Assembly: GCF_000720485.1 (NCBI RefSeq)
Contig: NZ_JOAX01000021.1
Coordinates: forward strand, 124,001 to 188,000
Reading direction: 5' to 3'
DNA length: 64,000 nucleotides
Origin: Streptomyces ochraceiscleroticus
GTDB lineage: Bacteria > Actinomycetota > Actinomycetes > Streptomycetales > Streptomycetaceae
In this document: piece after piece, positions 35,445 through 46,600 of the stretch
How positions within the stretch are numbered: the first letter of the stretch is position 1
Layout of the letters: each line of letters begins with the position of its first letter
Notes under the pieces: model-generated
What the model was told of the DNA's origin: nothing
Databases searched by the model: none
The model's input: only the letters and a program-made list of their open reading frames with translations
Made by a program: the position numbers and the translations under genes

Positions 35445-37975
35445 CTTCTCGGTGTCTCCCTCGGTACGAGTGGCGCGGCGTCGGCGGACGCGGACGGCTG
35501 CGGCGGGGGCTGCTCGGCGAACCGGCGGTCCAGCAGTTCCGCCAGGTCCGCGAGGACGGGGTGCGCGGCGAGCTCCTTGACGGAGACGAGCCGGTCCAGG
35601 GCGATCGCCAGGCGTACGGCGGTCAGCGAGGTGCCGCCGGTCTCGAAGAAGTGCGCGGTGCGGTCGATGTGCTCGACCGGCACCTTGAGGACCTGCGACC
35701 AGGCGGCGGCGATCCGGCGTTCGCTGTCGGTGACGGGTTTTCCGGGGGTGCCCGGCAGCTCGTCGGCGGCGGTGGCCTGCGCGGCGAGCGTCTTCTTGTC
35801 GATCTTGCCGTTGAGGGTGAGCGGCAGTGCTTCGCGGCGCTCCAGTCGCGTGGGGACCATGTAGTCGGGCAGCAGGCCGTCGAGCCGGGTGCGTACCTCC
35901 CGTGGTTCCGGGCCGTCCGGCGCCGCGTAGTACCCGACGAGGTACCGCCCCTCTCCGGAGCCCGCGGCGACGACCGCCGCGTCCCGCACCCCGGGCACTT
36001 GCAGCAGCCGGTTCTCGACCTCGCCGATCTCGATGCGGAATCCGCGGATCTTGAGCTGGGCATCCCGGCGGCCGTGGAACTCCAGCCGCCCGTCGGGGGT
36101 CCAGCGCCCGAAGTCCCCTGACCGGTAAAGGCGTTCGCCGGTCCGGTGCGGGTCCGGCAGATACGCCTCCTTGGTGCGGGCCTCGTCGTTGATGTATCCG
36201 CGGCCCACGCACACGCCGGAGAAGACGATCTCGCCGGGTGCGCCGAGCGGCACCAGGTCGAGGTGCTCGTCGACCACATACGCGCGGACGTTGCGCACCA
36301 GCCGCCCGAGGGGCACCGTGGGCCCGTCCGGCGCCCGGCGCATGACTTCGTGATTGGTGTCGTCCGAGGTCTCGGTAAGGCCGTAGGCGTTGACCAGGGC
36401 CACGTCGGGGAAGGCGGCGAACCAGCGCTCGGCGAGCTCCTTCTTCAGCGCCTCGCCGGTCACCGACACACAGCGCAGGTCCGGCAGCTCCCCCTGCCTG
36501 CCCTCCAGGTGGGCGAGCAGCACTTCGAGGTACGAGGGGACGAGCTGGACCACCTCGACCCGGCCGGTGCGCAGGATGTCCACGAACCTGCCGACGTCGA
36601 GGACTGCCCCCTGTTCCACGATGTGCGTGGTGCCGCCGGTCATGAGGGCCGCCACGAGCTGCCACAGCGAGATGTCGAAGCACTGCGGCGCCACCTGGGC
36701 GACGGTGGTCCCCGCCACGATGCCGAGGTCCTCGGTCTTGGCGAGGAGATGGTTGAGGAATCCGGCGTGCTCGCACATCGCGCCCTTGGGCTCGCCGGTG
36801 GAGCCCGAGGTGAAGTAGATGTACGCGAGCTGGTCCGGCGCGACCGGCAGTTGCGGGTCGTGGTCGGGGAGGTCCTGGCCGGCGAGGTCGTCGAGCCGGA
36901 TCACCTCGATGCCGTGGCCGGTGTCCAGGGCCGCGAGCGCGCGGTCCAGGCCGTGGTCCGCGCCGTGCTCGGTCAGGAGGTAGCGGCAGTCGCTGCGGCC
37001 GAGCATGGCGGCGATCCGCTCGGCGGGGAAGTCCGGCTCGACGGGGAGGTAGACCCCGCCGGCCTTGAGGACTCCGATCACCGCGCCGAGCCAGCCGAGG
37101 GTGCGCCCCGTCACCACGGCGACGACGTCCTCGTCCCCCAGCCCCGCGCGGCGCAGCGCCCGGGCGACACGGTTCGCCGCCCGGTTCACCTCGTCATAGG
37201 TGAGGCTGCGACCGCCCTGGACGGCGGCCACGGCGTGCGGCTGCCGGCGCACGCGCTCTTCGAACAGCTCGTGGAACCTGCGGCCGGGCAGGGGCTTGGT
37301 GACGCCCGCGAACGCCGCGGTCTGGAAGCGCCGTTCCTCGTCGGAGAGCAGGCTCTGCCGGTCGTGTGCCGCCAGTGGGTCAGTGGCGATGCGGCGCAGC
37401 GCGGTGGTGTAGTACCCGGCGATGCGCACCGCGGCCCGGTGGTCGAGGACTTCGGTGCGGTGCCGTACGACGAGCGCGCCGCCCTCGGGGAAGACCGCCA
37501 GCACCACACCGGCGGGCAGCTCCATGGCCCGCTCGGCCACCACGGTGTCGAACAGCGTTGTTTCCGCGCCCTGTTGAGGCCGCGGCGCCTGGGCGGCGTG
37601 CCGCAGGATGTCGCGGCGGTGGCGGTCCGCCGTCTCGATCAGCTCCTGCCAGGTCCCTTCCCCGACGCTCACCCGCGCGGGCAGCGGACCGGCCTGCGCT
37701 GCCGGGCCCGCGGGCAGGTAGCCGGTGAGCGCCTCGCGGTCGCCGGTCAGCGCCGCGACGACCTTCGCGTGCACGGCGAGCAGTACGGCACCGTGGGCAT
37801 CGGCCCCCGCCGGCAGCGCTGCCCGGTATTCCGCCACGCCCCGCTCCGGCCGCGCCGAGGCGGTCCAGGCCGGCAGTGGGGTGATTCCGCCGGCGTCGAG
37901 TACCTCGCGCCAGTACTTTCGACCGGCCGCCGCGCCGTTTTCGTCCGCACCGTCCCGCACGAGTTTCGCCTCCAC
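35441..37975 (-). CDS. Stand-alone NRPS protein: partial C, A, T
   Basis: An 844-residue protein. Residues 1-215 resemble the C-terminal half of a condensation domain (KYWREVLDAGG, LLAVHAKVVAALTGDREALT) but no HHxxxDG is present. The A domain (about 230-735) has YIYFTSGSTGEPKGAMCEH, FDISLWQL, NAYGLTETSDDTNHE and NGKIDKK; my hand-read pocket code is DIWQSTADDK, acidic and compatible with a basic side chain. The T domain has FFETGGTSLTAVRL (Ser near 778). It heads the precursor operon and overlaps the SyrP-like gene. Likely role: load a (diamino) acid, present it for hydroxylation, and pass it in trans to the A-less module at 43698. Confidence 0.9.
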   Translation of the reverse strand: MEAKLVRDGADENGAAAGRKYWREVLDAGGITPLPAWTASARPERGVAEYRAALPAGADAHGAVLLAVHAKVVAALTGDREALTGYLPAGPAAQAGPLPARVSVGEGTWQELIETADRHRRDILRHAAQAPRPQQGAETTLFDTVVAERAMELPAGVVLAVFPEGGALVVRHRTEVLDHRAAVRIAGYYTTALRRIATDPLAAHDRQSLLSDEERRFQTAAFAGVTKPLPGRRFHELFEERVRRQPHAVAAVQGGRSLTYDEVNRAANRVARALRRAGLGDEDVVAVVTGRTLGWLGAVIGVLKAGGVYLPVEPDFPAERIAAMLGRSDCRYLLTEHGADHGLDRALAALDTGHGIEVIRLDDLAGQDLPDHDPQLPVAPDQLAYIYFTSGSTGEPKGAMCEHAGFLNHLLAKTEDLGIVAGTTVAQVAPQCFDISLWQLVAALMTGGTTHIVEQGAVLDVGRFVDILRTGRVEVVQLVPSYLEVLLAHLEGRQGELPDLRCVSVTGEALKKELAERWFAAFPDVALVNAYGLTETSDDTNHEVMRRAPDGPTVPLGRLVRNVRAYVVDEHLDLVPLGAPGEIVFSGVCVGRGYINDEARTKEAYLPDPHRTGERLYRSGDFGRWTPDGRLEFHGRRDAQLKIRGFRIEIGEVENRLLQVPGVRDAAVVAAGSGEGRYLVGYYAAPDGPEPREVRTRLDGLLPDYMVPTRLERREALPLTLNGKIDKKTLAAQATAADELPGTPGKPVTDSERRIAAAWSQVLKVPVEHIDRTAHFFETGGTSLTAVRLAIALDRLVSVKELAAHPVLADLAELLDRRFAEQPPPQPSASADAAPLVPRETPRR

Positions 37976-37986
37976 CCGGGATGCCC

Positions 37987-38034
37987 GTCAGTTCCGTGAG
38001 CCGTCAGTTCTGTGAGCTGTCAGTTCCATGAGCC
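37987..38034. repeat. Three tandem 16-base repeats in the leader of the A-T operon
   Basis: GTCAGTTCCGTGAGCC, GTCAGTTCTGTGAGCT and GTCAGTTCCATGAGCC follow each other without gaps at 37987-38002, 38003-38018 and 38019-38034. They lie between the predicted promoter and the start codon, so they would be transcribed in the 5' leader. Confidence 0.85.
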
Positions 38035-38064
38035 GTCGGCCCACTTCTCGCATTCGGGGCCGAC
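38035..38064. other. Inverted repeat between the NRPS stop and the A-T operon
   Basis: GTCGGCCC (38035-38042) pairs with GGGCCGAC (38057-38064) across 14 bases. It could terminate the long NRPS transcript ending at 38098. It also touches the -10 box of the next operon at 38063-38068, so an operator role is equally possible. Confidence 0.45.
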
Positions 38065-38093
38065 GTTAATCAGCGTGCTTATCGCGGGAATAT
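38063..38093 (-). promoter_or_regulatory. SARP-type promoter of the A-T / diaminopropionate operon
   Basis: On the minus strand: ATATTCC (38093-38087), 4 bases, ATAAGCA (38082-38076), 7 bases, -10 box TAACGT (38068-38063). Same geometry as the other cluster promoters; the second heptamer closely matches ATAAGCG at the thioesterase promoter. The 5' leader is about 80 bases. Confidence 0.68.
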
Positions 38094-38097
38094 CGCA

Positions 38098-41000
38098 TTA
38101 CTTCACAAGCCGCTTCGACAGAATGCGGCCGATCTCCGCGGCCGGCTCCGGGGCCAGCAGTCCTTCGTGGGTCGCGGCGACCTCGCAGCGCTCGAAACCG
38201 CCCGCCGTGAACGGCTCCCAGGCCCGCGGGTCCGCCCAGGACCGCACGTTCTCGGTCGCCGCCACCAGCAGGACGTCCTCCTTGAACACACCGAGCTCCA
38301 CGGGGTGCACCAGCGTCACGTTGTTGATGAGGACATCGAGGACCGTGCCGCGCCGCTCGTCGTCGAGAAGCCGGGACTCACTGTTGCCCCGCCCCATGTA
38401 CGCGACGACCCGGGCCCGTGTCTCGGCCGGGTCGTCGGGCACGTCGTCCGGGTCGCCGTGCATCCGCGCGTACGCCTGGAACATGTCCGTGAGCACCTGC
38501 TCCTTGCTCAGCTCCCCCTTGATGCCGACCTCGACGGGATAGGAGTCGAGCAGCACCAGCAGCTCCACCGACTCGCCCTGCTGCTGGAGTTCGACGGCGA
38601 GGGCGTGGGCGAGCACGCCGCCCATGGAGTAGCCGAGCAGCCGGTAGGGCCCGGTCGGCTGGACGGCGCGGATCTGCTCCGCGTAGCCGGTGAGCAGCTC
38701 CGGCAGGGACGCGGAGAGCGGGGTGCTGCCGTCCAGGCCCCGGTTCTGGAGTCCGTACAGCGGCTGGTCGGGGTCGAGGGTGGGCAGCAGCGTGGAGTAG
38801 CACCAGCCGAGGCCGCCCACCGGGTGCACGCAGAACAGCGGGCGCCGGGCGCCCGTGGTGCGCAGCGGCAGCAGTTCGCCGAAGCCGTCGGTGTGGTCGC
38901 CGTCGCCGTAGAGCCGGCGCAGGAGCTGCGCGGGGGTGGGGGCCTCGAAGACCGCCCGGAGCGGCACCTCGACGCCCAGTGCGCGGCTGATGCGCCCCGC
39001 GAGCTGGGAGGCGAGCAGGGAGTGCCCGCCGCTCTCGAAGAAGTTGTCGTCGATGCCGACCTGGTCGGCGCCGAGGACCTCGGCGAAGAGCCGGCACAGT
39101 ACTTCTTCGTGGGCCGAGCGGGGGAGCCGCCCGCCGCCGGTGCCTGCCTCGGGCGCGGGCAGCGCCCGGTGGTCCAGCTTGCCGTTGGGGGTGAGCGGCA
39201 GCCGGTCGAGCAGGACGACGGCCGAGGGCACCATGTATTCGGGGAGCTCCTCGGCGAGCTCCGCCCGCAGCCGGCCGGTGTCCAGCTCCGCGCCGCCGTC
39301 GGGGTCTGCGGGCACCACGTAGGCCACCAGCCTGCGGTCGCCGGGCCGGTCCTCGCGGACCGTCACCGCCGCCCTGGCCACGTCGGCCCGCCGGCCGAGC
39401 ACGGCCTCGATCTCGCCGGGCTCGATGCGGAAGCCACGCAGTTTGACCTGGTTGTCGGCGCGCCCGAGGAAGTCCAGGCGCCCGTCCGCGCGCCACCGTC
39501 CCAGGTCGCCGGAGCGGTACATCCTGCTGCCCGGCTCGCCGAACGGGTCGGCGACGAAGCGCGCGGCGGTGGCGCCCGGCCGGTGCAGGTAGCCGCGGGC
39601 GATGCCGGGGCCCGAGAGGTACAGCTCGCCGGGGACGCCCGGCGGCACCGGCTGCAGCCGCTCGTCCAGCACGTAAACGCGCGCGCCGTTGAGCGGGCGG
39701 CCGATGGGCTGCGGGCCGCGCTCCTCCGGGTCGTTGAGGCCGCAGGACACCTCGACCGTCATCTCGGTGGGGCCATAGCCGTTGATCATGCGTCGGCCGG
39801 TGGCCCAGCGGTCGATGAGCTGCGGGGTGCATGCCTCGCCGCCGGTGAGGAGGGTGGTCAGGTCGGGCAGGTCGACGGCGGGGACGCTCTCCAGAACGGC
39901 CGGCGGGACGTGCGCGTGGGTGATCCGCCGCTCGGCCAGGAAGGCGGCGAGTTCACCGCCGACCGGTGTCTGGTCGGCGATGACCAGGCAGCCGCCGGTG
40001 AGCAGTGCCATGCACAGTTCGGAGACCGAGACGTCGAAGCCGGGCGAGACGAACTGCAGTACCCGGCTCCCCTCGCCGGCGCCGTGCACGGCACGGTGGT
40101 TGGCGGCGAGCCCGGCCAGGCCGCGGTGGGAGACGACGACGCCCTTGGGGGTGCCGGTGGAGCCCGAGGTATAGATCACGTACGCGGGGTGGCCGGGCAG
40201 CAGGGCCGGGATGGGCGGAGTGCTGTCGCGGCGCTGTACTGCCTCGACGGTGGCGGGGTCGTCGAGCACGAGGACGGTGGCGTCTCCCGCGGACAGCCGG
40301 CCGGCGAACTCCGCCGTGGTCAGGACGTGGCCGGGCGCGGCGTCGGCGAGCATCAGGTCGAGCCGGCGCCGGGGGTACTCGGGGTCGAGCGGCAGATACG
40401 CGGCTCCCGCCTTGGTCACCGCGAGCACGGCGGTGACCATGGCTGCCGACCGGGGCAGCGCGATGGCCACGAGGTGCTCGGGGCCCGCGCCCAGGGCCAT
40501 GAGGTGGTGCGCCAACTGATTGGCGCGTGCGTCGAGTTCGGCGTAGGTCAGGGTCTCCTCCGCCGATTCCACCGCCGGGGCGTGCGGGGTGCGGGCCGCC
40601 TGCCGGCGGAACAGTTCGGGGAGCGTGTCAGGCGCCTCGAGCGCGGCTGGCCCCTGCCAGGTGTCGAGCATCGCGTGGCGCTCGGCGCCGGAGAGCACAT
40701 CGAGCCTGCTGAGGGGCCGGGCGGGCGCGTCCGCCGCCGAGCCGAGCAGCCGCGCGAAGCGCTCGGCGAAGCTCCGCACGGTGGACCGGTCGAAGAGCGC
40801 CTCGGCGTATTCGACCACCCCGCGCAGCCCCGCGGGCCGCCCGTCGGCGTCCTGGGTCTCGGTGAGGGTGAAGCTCAGGTCGAACTTGGCGACGCCGACG
40901 CCGAATCCCTCGAACCCGACGGTCAGCTCCGGCAGTTCCAGCGTCGGCCGCGCGTTGTTCTGGAAGGTCAGCATGACCTGGAAGAGCGGATGCGAGGCGG

Positions 41001-43698
41001 CGGAGCGCACCGGGTTCAGGGCCTCCACCAGCCGCTCGAACGGCACGTCCTGGTGCGCGTAGGCCGCCAGGTCCGCCTCCCGGACCCGGCGCAGCAGGTC
41101 CTGGAAGGCGGGGTCGCCCGAGGTGTCGGTGCGCAGCACGAGAGTGTTGACGAAGAAGCCGGCCAGGTCGTCCAGCGCCTGGTCGGTGCGGCCCGCGACG
41201 GCGGTGCCGAGCGGAATGTCCTGGCCGGCCCCGAGCCTGGTGAGCAGCGCGGCCAGCCCGGCCTGCAGGACCATGAACAGGGTGCAGTCGGCGGCCTTCG
41301 CCAGTTCGGCCAGGCGCTGGTGGGTGGCCGCGTCGAGGGTGAACCCGACGGTGCCGCCGTGGTGGTCGGGGGCCGCGGGGCGCGGGCGGTCGGCGGGCAG
41401 GTCGAGCTGTTCGGGCGCCCCGGCCAGCGTCGTACGCCAGAAATCGAGCTGCTTCGCGAGCAGGCTCTCCGAGTCGTCCGCCTCGCCCAGGAGGTCGCGC
41501 TGCCAGAGCGTGTAGTCGGCGTACTGGACCGGCAGCGGCGACCACGCGGGCGCATCACCGGCCCGTCGCGCGGCGTATGCCTCGCCCAGGTCGCGGAGCA
41601 GCGGTGCGACCGAGCCGCCGTCCCCGGCGATGTGGTGCACCAGGAGCAGCAGGATGTGTTCCTGCTCGGAGAGCCTCAGCAGCGTGGCACGCAGCGGGAT
41701 CTCCCGCGTCAGGTCGAAGGCGTACCGCGAGGCGTCGAGCAGCAGCCGCTCGCTCGTCCCGCCGCTCGCCTCGATCACCTCCAGCTCGGGGCGGGCCCGG
41801 CCGGGGTCGAGGATGTGCTGGTAAGGCACCCCGTCGGCCTCGCGGAAGACGGTGCGCAGGCTTTCGTGGCGGGCGGTCAGGTCGCCCAGCGCGGCGGCCA
41901 GCGCGGCCCGGTCAAGCGGCCCGGTGAGCCGCAGCGGCATGGGGATGTTGTAGGTGGCGCTGGGCCCTTCGAGGCGGTGCATGAACCACAGCCGCTGCTG
42001 GGCGAAGGAGAGCGGGACGCGCGCGGGGCGCTCGGCGGGGGTCAGCGCGGGCCGGGACTGCCCGCCCTGGCCGAGGCGCCGGGCCAGCGCCGCCACCGTG
42101 GGCGCCTCGAACAGGGTACGGATCGGCAGTTCGACGCCGAAGGCGGCGCGGACCCGGCTGAGCAGCTTGATCGCGGACAGCGAGTGGCCGCCCAGCGCGA
42201 AGAAGTCGTCGTCCACGCCGACTGTGTCGTGTCCCAGTACGGTGCCGAAGAGACCGCACAGGATCTCCTCGGGCGGGAGAAGGGTTCCGGGGGCGCGGGC
42301 GGCCGGGGCCTCTTCGTGCGCCGGGTCCTCTTCGTGCGCCGCCACCGTTTGGTTCACGGTGGCTGGTAGCGCGGCCCGCTGCTCCTCGGTGAGCCGTGGC
42401 AGATCGGCCAGCACCCGTCCGGCACCGTCCGCCACCGCCCGCAGCAGCGCTTCGATCCAGGTGACAAGGGCCTGCGCGGCCTGCGTGCTGTACAGATCGG
42501 GCCGGTGTTCCAGGCGTATCTGGAGCCGGCTGCCGAGCATGCCCGCGATCAGCCGCAGCGGGTAGTGCGCGGCGTCCTTGCCGGACACCCGCGTGACGCG
42601 CAGCCCGCCGAAGCCGGTCTGCGGGGCGCCGCCGCCGGGGTAGTTCTCGACGGTCAGCGCCGTGTCGAAGAGGTCACCGGCGCCGACGAGCCGCTGCAGC
42701 TCACCGAGGCGGAGATGCTGGTGGCCGAGGAGCCGGGCCTGCTCGGCCTGCAGCCGGGCGAGATTGTCGGCGAGGGAGGCCCGCGGGTCCAGCCGCACCC
42801 GGACCGGGACGGTGTTGATGAACAGGCCCACCATGGACTCGATCCCGGGTATCTCCGGCGGGCGGCCGGACACCACCGACCCGAAGACGACATCGTCCCG
42901 CCCGGTCAGTTCCGCGAGGACCAGCGCCCATACGCCCTGCAGCAGGGTGTTGACGGTCAGCCCGTGGGCCCGCGCCCGGCCGGTGAGGGCAGTGGTGAGT
43001 TCCTCGGAGAGATCCGTGGTGCGGTACTCGGGCAGGATGGGCGCGCGCTCCGGGTCCGGCGCCGCCACCAGCGTGGGCCCGTCCAGGCCCGCCAGCGCCT
43101 CCCGCCATGCCTCCCGCCCGGCGTCCGCGTCCTGCCGGCCCAGCCACTCCAGGTAGGTGCGGTACGGCGTGACGGCGGGCAGTCCCGAGGGGTCGCCGTG
43201 GTCCGCGTACAGCGTGAGCAGTTCGCGCTGCAGGATCGGCGCCGACCAGCCGTCGACGACGATGTGGTGGTTGGTCAGGACGAGGCTGTGCCGCCGCTCC
43301 CCCAGTCGTACCAACGTGAACCGCAGCAGGGGCGCGGCCGTCGGGTCGAAGCGGCGCTCCCGGTCCTCCGCGAGGAGCGTCTCCAGTGCCTGCTGCCGCT
43401 CCGCGGGGTCCAGCGGCGTCAGGTCGGCGTCGGCCCACGGGAGCGGTACCTGCCCGACGATCACCTGGAGGGGCTGCCCGTTCTTGCGCTGCCGGAACGC
43501 GGCGCGCAGATTGGCGTGCCGCTGGAGCAGGGCACGGGCGGCCGCCCGCAGCCGTTCGACGTCGAGCTGCCCTTCGAGCTCCATGACGAGCTGGGTGTTG
43601 TAGACGTCGGTCCCGTGCGCGTCGGAGAGTGCGTGGAAGAGCAGTCCCTCCTGCAGCGGCGAGAGCGGCAGGACGTCTTCGAGCCTCGAAGCCTTCAT
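38098..43698 (-). CDS. NRPS, terminal subunit: C-T-C-A-T-TE
   Basis: 1866 residues. C (5-435, [26 protein letters not shown] near 146) is of the kind following an epimerised donor. A T domain ([10 protein letters not shown], about 503) follows directly, with no A domain between. Then come a second C (560-990, HHIAGDGGS), an A domain (1015-1500) with hand-read code DVSHLGGVEK (no confident match), a T ([10 protein letters not shown], about 1559), and a type I thioesterase (GYSMGG Ser near 1693, His in ATHEG near 1843). The A-less module must be loaded in trans, plausibly by the stand-alone A-T protein. ATG at 43698 overlaps the previous NRPS stop by four bases. Seventh-residue release, linear or cyclised, is undetermined. 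Confidence 0.95.
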   Translation of the reverse strand: MKASRLEDVLPLSPLQEGLLFHALSDAHGTDVYNTQLVMELEGQLDVERLRAAARALLQRHANLRAAFRQRKNGQPLQVIVGQVPLPWADADLTPLDPAERQQALETLLAEDRERRFDPTAAPLLRFTLVRLGERRHSLVLTNHHIVVDGWSAPILQRELLTLYADHGDPSGLPAVTPYRTYLEWLGRQDADAGREAWREALAGLDGPTLVAAPDPERAPILPEYRTTDLSEELTTALTGRARAHGLTVNTLLQGVWALVLAELTGRDDVVFGSVVSGRPPEIPGIESMVGLFINTVPVRVRLDPRASLADNLARLQAEQARLLGHQHLRLGELQRLVGAGDLFDTALTVENYPGGGAPQTGFGGLRVTRVSGKDAAHYPLRLIAGMLGSRLQIRLEHRPDLYSTQAAQALVTWIEALLRAVADGAGRVLADLPRLTEEQRAALPATVNQTVAAHEEDPAHEEAPAARAPGTLLPPEEILCGLFGTVLGHDTVGVDDDFFALGGHSLSAIKLLSRVRAAFGVELPIRTLFEAPTVAALARRLGQGGQSRPALTPAERPARVPLSFAQQRLWFMHRLEGPSATYNIPMPLRLTGPLDRAALAAALGDLTARHESLRTVFREADGVPYQHILDPGRARPELEVIEASGGTSERLLLDASRYAFDLTREIPLRATLLRLSEQEHILLLLVHHIAGDGGSVAPLLRDLGEAYAARRAGDAPAWSPLPVQYADYTLWQRDLLGEADDSESLLAKQLDFWRTTLAGAPEQLDLPADRPRPAAPDHHGGTVGFTLDAATHQRLAELAKAADCTLFMVLQAGLAALLTRLGAGQDIPLGTAVAGRTDQALDDLAGFFVNTLVLRTDTSGDPAFQDLLRRVREADLAAYAHQDVPFERLVEALNPVRSAASHPLFQVMLTFQNNARPTLELPELTVGFEGFGVGVAKFDLSFTLTETQDADGRPAGLRGVVEYAEALFDRSTVRSFAERFARLLGSAADAPARPLSRLDVLSGAERHAMLDTWQGPAALEAPDTLPELFRRQAARTPHAPAVESAEETLTYAELDARANQLAHHLMALGAGPEHLVAIALPRSAAMVTAVLAVTKAGAAYLPLDPEYPRRRLDLMLADAAPGHVLTTAEFAGRLSAGDATVLVLDDPATVEAVQRRDSTPPIPALLPGHPAYVIYTSGSTGTPKGVVVSHRGLAGLAANHRAVHGAGEGSRVLQFVSPGFDVSVSELCMALLTGGCLVIADQTPVGGELAAFLAERRITHAHVPPAVLESVPAVDLPDLTTLLTGGEACTPQLIDRWATGRRMINGYGPTEMTVEVSCGLNDPEERGPQPIGRPLNGARVYVLDERLQPVPPGVPGELYLSGPGIARGYLHRPGATAARFVADPFGEPGSRMYRSGDLGRWRADGRLDFLGRADNQVKLRGFRIEPGEIEAVLGRRADVARAAVTVREDRPGDRRLVAYVVPADPDGGAELDTGRLRAELAEELPEYMVPSAVVLLDRLPLTPNGKLDHRALPAPEAGTGGGRLPRSAHEEVLCRLFAEVLGADQVGIDDNFFESGGHSLLASQLAGRISRALGVEVPLRAVFEAPTPAQLLRRLYGDGDHTDGFGELLPLRTTGARRPLFCVHPVGGLGWCYSTLLPTLDPDQPLYGLQNRGLDGSTPLSASLPELLTGYAEQIRAVQPTGPYRLLGYSMGGVLAHALAVELQQQGESVELLVLLDSYPVEVGIKGELSKEQVLTDMFQAYARMHGDPDDVPDDPAETRARVVAYMGRGNSESRLLDDERRGTVLDVLINNVTLVHPVELGVFKEDVLLVAATENVRSWADPRAWEPFTAGGFERCEVAATHEGLLAPEPAAEIGRILSKRLVK

Positions 43699-46600
43699 AC
43701 GATGTCCCTCAATTCTGCTTCCAGGTCGTCGATTTCGTCCTGGCTCAGTGCGGCAAGCGTCAGGTCGGACGGCGTGTGGCCACCGGCGTCCGGGGCCGCG
43801 GCGTGCTCGGCGAGCGCGCCGAGCATCCGGAACCACGCGGCGGCCAGCGCGGCAATCTCGTCCTCGTCGAACAGGGCGGCCGGCCAGGTCCAGGTCACGG
43901 TGAGCTCGGGCCCGTCCGGGCGGTCCTGGGTCATGGCGTTGATCTCCAGGGGGTGGCCGACGGGCATCCCCGGATCGCGGGGCAGCGGCCCCCGTACGCC
44001 GGGGACGACCGCCCAGTCGGCGACGTCCTCGGCCCCCGCCGCGAGGAAACGGCCGAGGTAGTTGAAGCCGATCTGCGGCGTCGGGCGGGCGGTGAGCGCG
44101 GACTCGCCATCGGGCCGGAGGTGGCGCAGCATTCCGTACCCGATGCCGTTGTCGGGCAGCGCGCGAAGCTGTTCCTTGATCCGCTTGAGCGCGCGTCCCA
44201 ACGCGGGCCCCGGCGTGCGCAGTTCGTCGTCGGCCAGTGGTCCGGGATCGATGCTGACGGGGTAGAGCGTGGTGAACCAGCCGACGGTACGGGAGAGATC
44301 GGCACCCGGCACGATCTCCTCGCGCCCGTGCCCCTCCAGGTCGACGAGCAGGGCGGTGTCCCCATCCCCGAGCCCTGCACCTCCCCGTTCCCGCGACACG
44401 GCGCGCCGCCGCTCCAGTACGGCCAGCGCGAGTCCGGTCAGCAGCACGTCGTTCACCCCGGCGTGGAAGGCCGCCGGTGCGATCGTCAGCAGCGCGTGGG
44501 TGACCTCGGTGGGGAGGCGCCGGGTGAGCGACCGACACGTACCGGCCGCGTCGCGGGCCCGGTCCCAAGTGGCTCTGGCGGGGAGCGGGTCGGCCGTGCC
44601 CGTCATGCCCTCCCACAAGGGAAGTTCGGCCGTACGGTCCGGCCCTGCGGCGTGCTCGGCGAGCAGGCGGCTCCAGCGGCGGAAGGAGGTCGGCACCGGT
44701 GCCGGCTCCGCCCGGCCGCCCGCCGCCGTGCCGTGCCAGGCCGCGGCGAGGTCCGGCAGCAGGATCCGCCAGGAGACGCCGTCCACGACGAGGTGGTGCG
44801 CGACGATCAGCAGCCGTCCGGGCAGTTCCGGCCCGCGGTCGAACCAGACGCACTGCACCATGACGCCCTCGGCAGGCGCCAGCCTCCCGCGGGCTGCCTC
44901 GCCCTCCCGCTCGACCAGTGCGTCCCAGGCCGACGCGTCGAGGCCGGCCGCGTCCACCCTGTGCAGGACGGCTCCGGCGGAGACCGCGCCGCGGGGCGGC
45001 ACTGTCAGCTCCCAGCCGTCGGCGGCCGGCACGGCACGCATCCTGAGCACGTCGTGGTGATCCAGTACGGCCTGGACGGCGGCTGCCAGCCGGGCCGGGT
45101 CGGCACCCCGGGGCACCTGAACGACCATCGACTGGTTGAACCCCTCCCAGGGGCCGTCGAGCTCCCGCAGCCAGTGCATGATGGGCGTCGCCGGAAGACT
45201 CCCGGTACCGTCCTGCCGCTCCGTCCCGGTCGTCGGGGCGACCGACGCGGCGACCGTGGCCAGCGCGGCGACGGACTGGTGCGTGAACACGTCGCGGGCG
45301 GTGAGGAGCAGGCCCGCCGAGCGCGCCCGGCTCACCAGTTGGATGGCCAGGATGCTGTCGCCGCCGAGCTCGAAGAAGGGCTCGTCCACGCCGACCTGCT
45401 CCAGGCCGAGCACCTCGGCGAACAGGCCGCACAGCATCTCCTCCTGGGACGTGCGCGGGGTTCGTCCGGCCGGGCGAGCGGCGGCATCCGGCGCGGGCAG
45501 GGCACGCTGATCGAGCTTGCCGTTCGGCGTCACCGGGAGCGCGGCCAGGGGGACGACGGCCGAGGGCACCATGTACGCGGGCAGCCGTTCGGCCGCGTGT
45601 GCCCGCAGCGCTGCGGTATCGGCGTCGCCGACGACATACGCCACGACGCGCCGGTCGCCGGGGCGGTCCTCGCGCACCACCACGGCCACCTGCCGGACCC
45701 CGGGCCCGGACGCCAACACCGCCTCGATCTCGCCGAGTTCGATACGGAAGCCCCGCACCTTCACCTGGTGATCGGCCCGGCCCACGAACTCCAACTCACC
45801 GTGCCGAGTCCAGCGGGCCAGGTCGCCAGTGCGGTACATCCGTGCTCCGGCCGGCCCGAAGGGGTCCGCAACGAACCGGCCCGCGGTCAAGCCCGGACGC
45901 CGCAGATAGCCCCGCGCCAGACCGGCCCCTGCCACATACAACTCCCCGGCCACGCCTACTGGTACCGGAGAGAGCCGCTCATCCAGCACATACACCCGCG
46001 CGTTGACGATCGGCCGCCCGATCGGCGGCACCATCTCCCCCGCCAACGGCTCGCTCATCGTCGCGCAGACCGTCGTCTCCGTCGGCCCGTACGCATTGAC
46101 CATCCGGCGCCCGGCCGACCAGCGCCCCACCTGCCCCGGCGGACACGCCTCACCGGCCACCACCAGCGTCATTCCATCCGGCAGCGCACCGTCCGGCAAC
46201 ACTCCCAACGCCGCAGGCGGCAACGTCACATGAGTAACCCCATGCCGCGCCAACACACCGACCAGACCCTCACCCGGCAACAACTCCTCCGACGACGCCA
46301 ACACCAACCGCGCCCCCGACAACAACGCCATGCACAGCTCGGAGATCACCGCGTCGAAGCTCAGGGAGACGAATTGCAGCACCCGGCTGTCGGGGCGCAC
46401 GTCGAACCGCTCGATCTGACCGGCGGCGAGGCTTGCGATGCCCGCGTGGGTGACGACCACGCCCTTGGGCCGGCCGGTGGAACCGGACGTATAGATCACA
46501 TACGCCGGCGAGCCCGGCCGCAGGGGTTCACTCCGCTCCGCGTCAGTGAGGTCGTGGGCGTCGGCAGAGCCGATCCGGGCGGCCGTCCCCGGGTCGTCCA

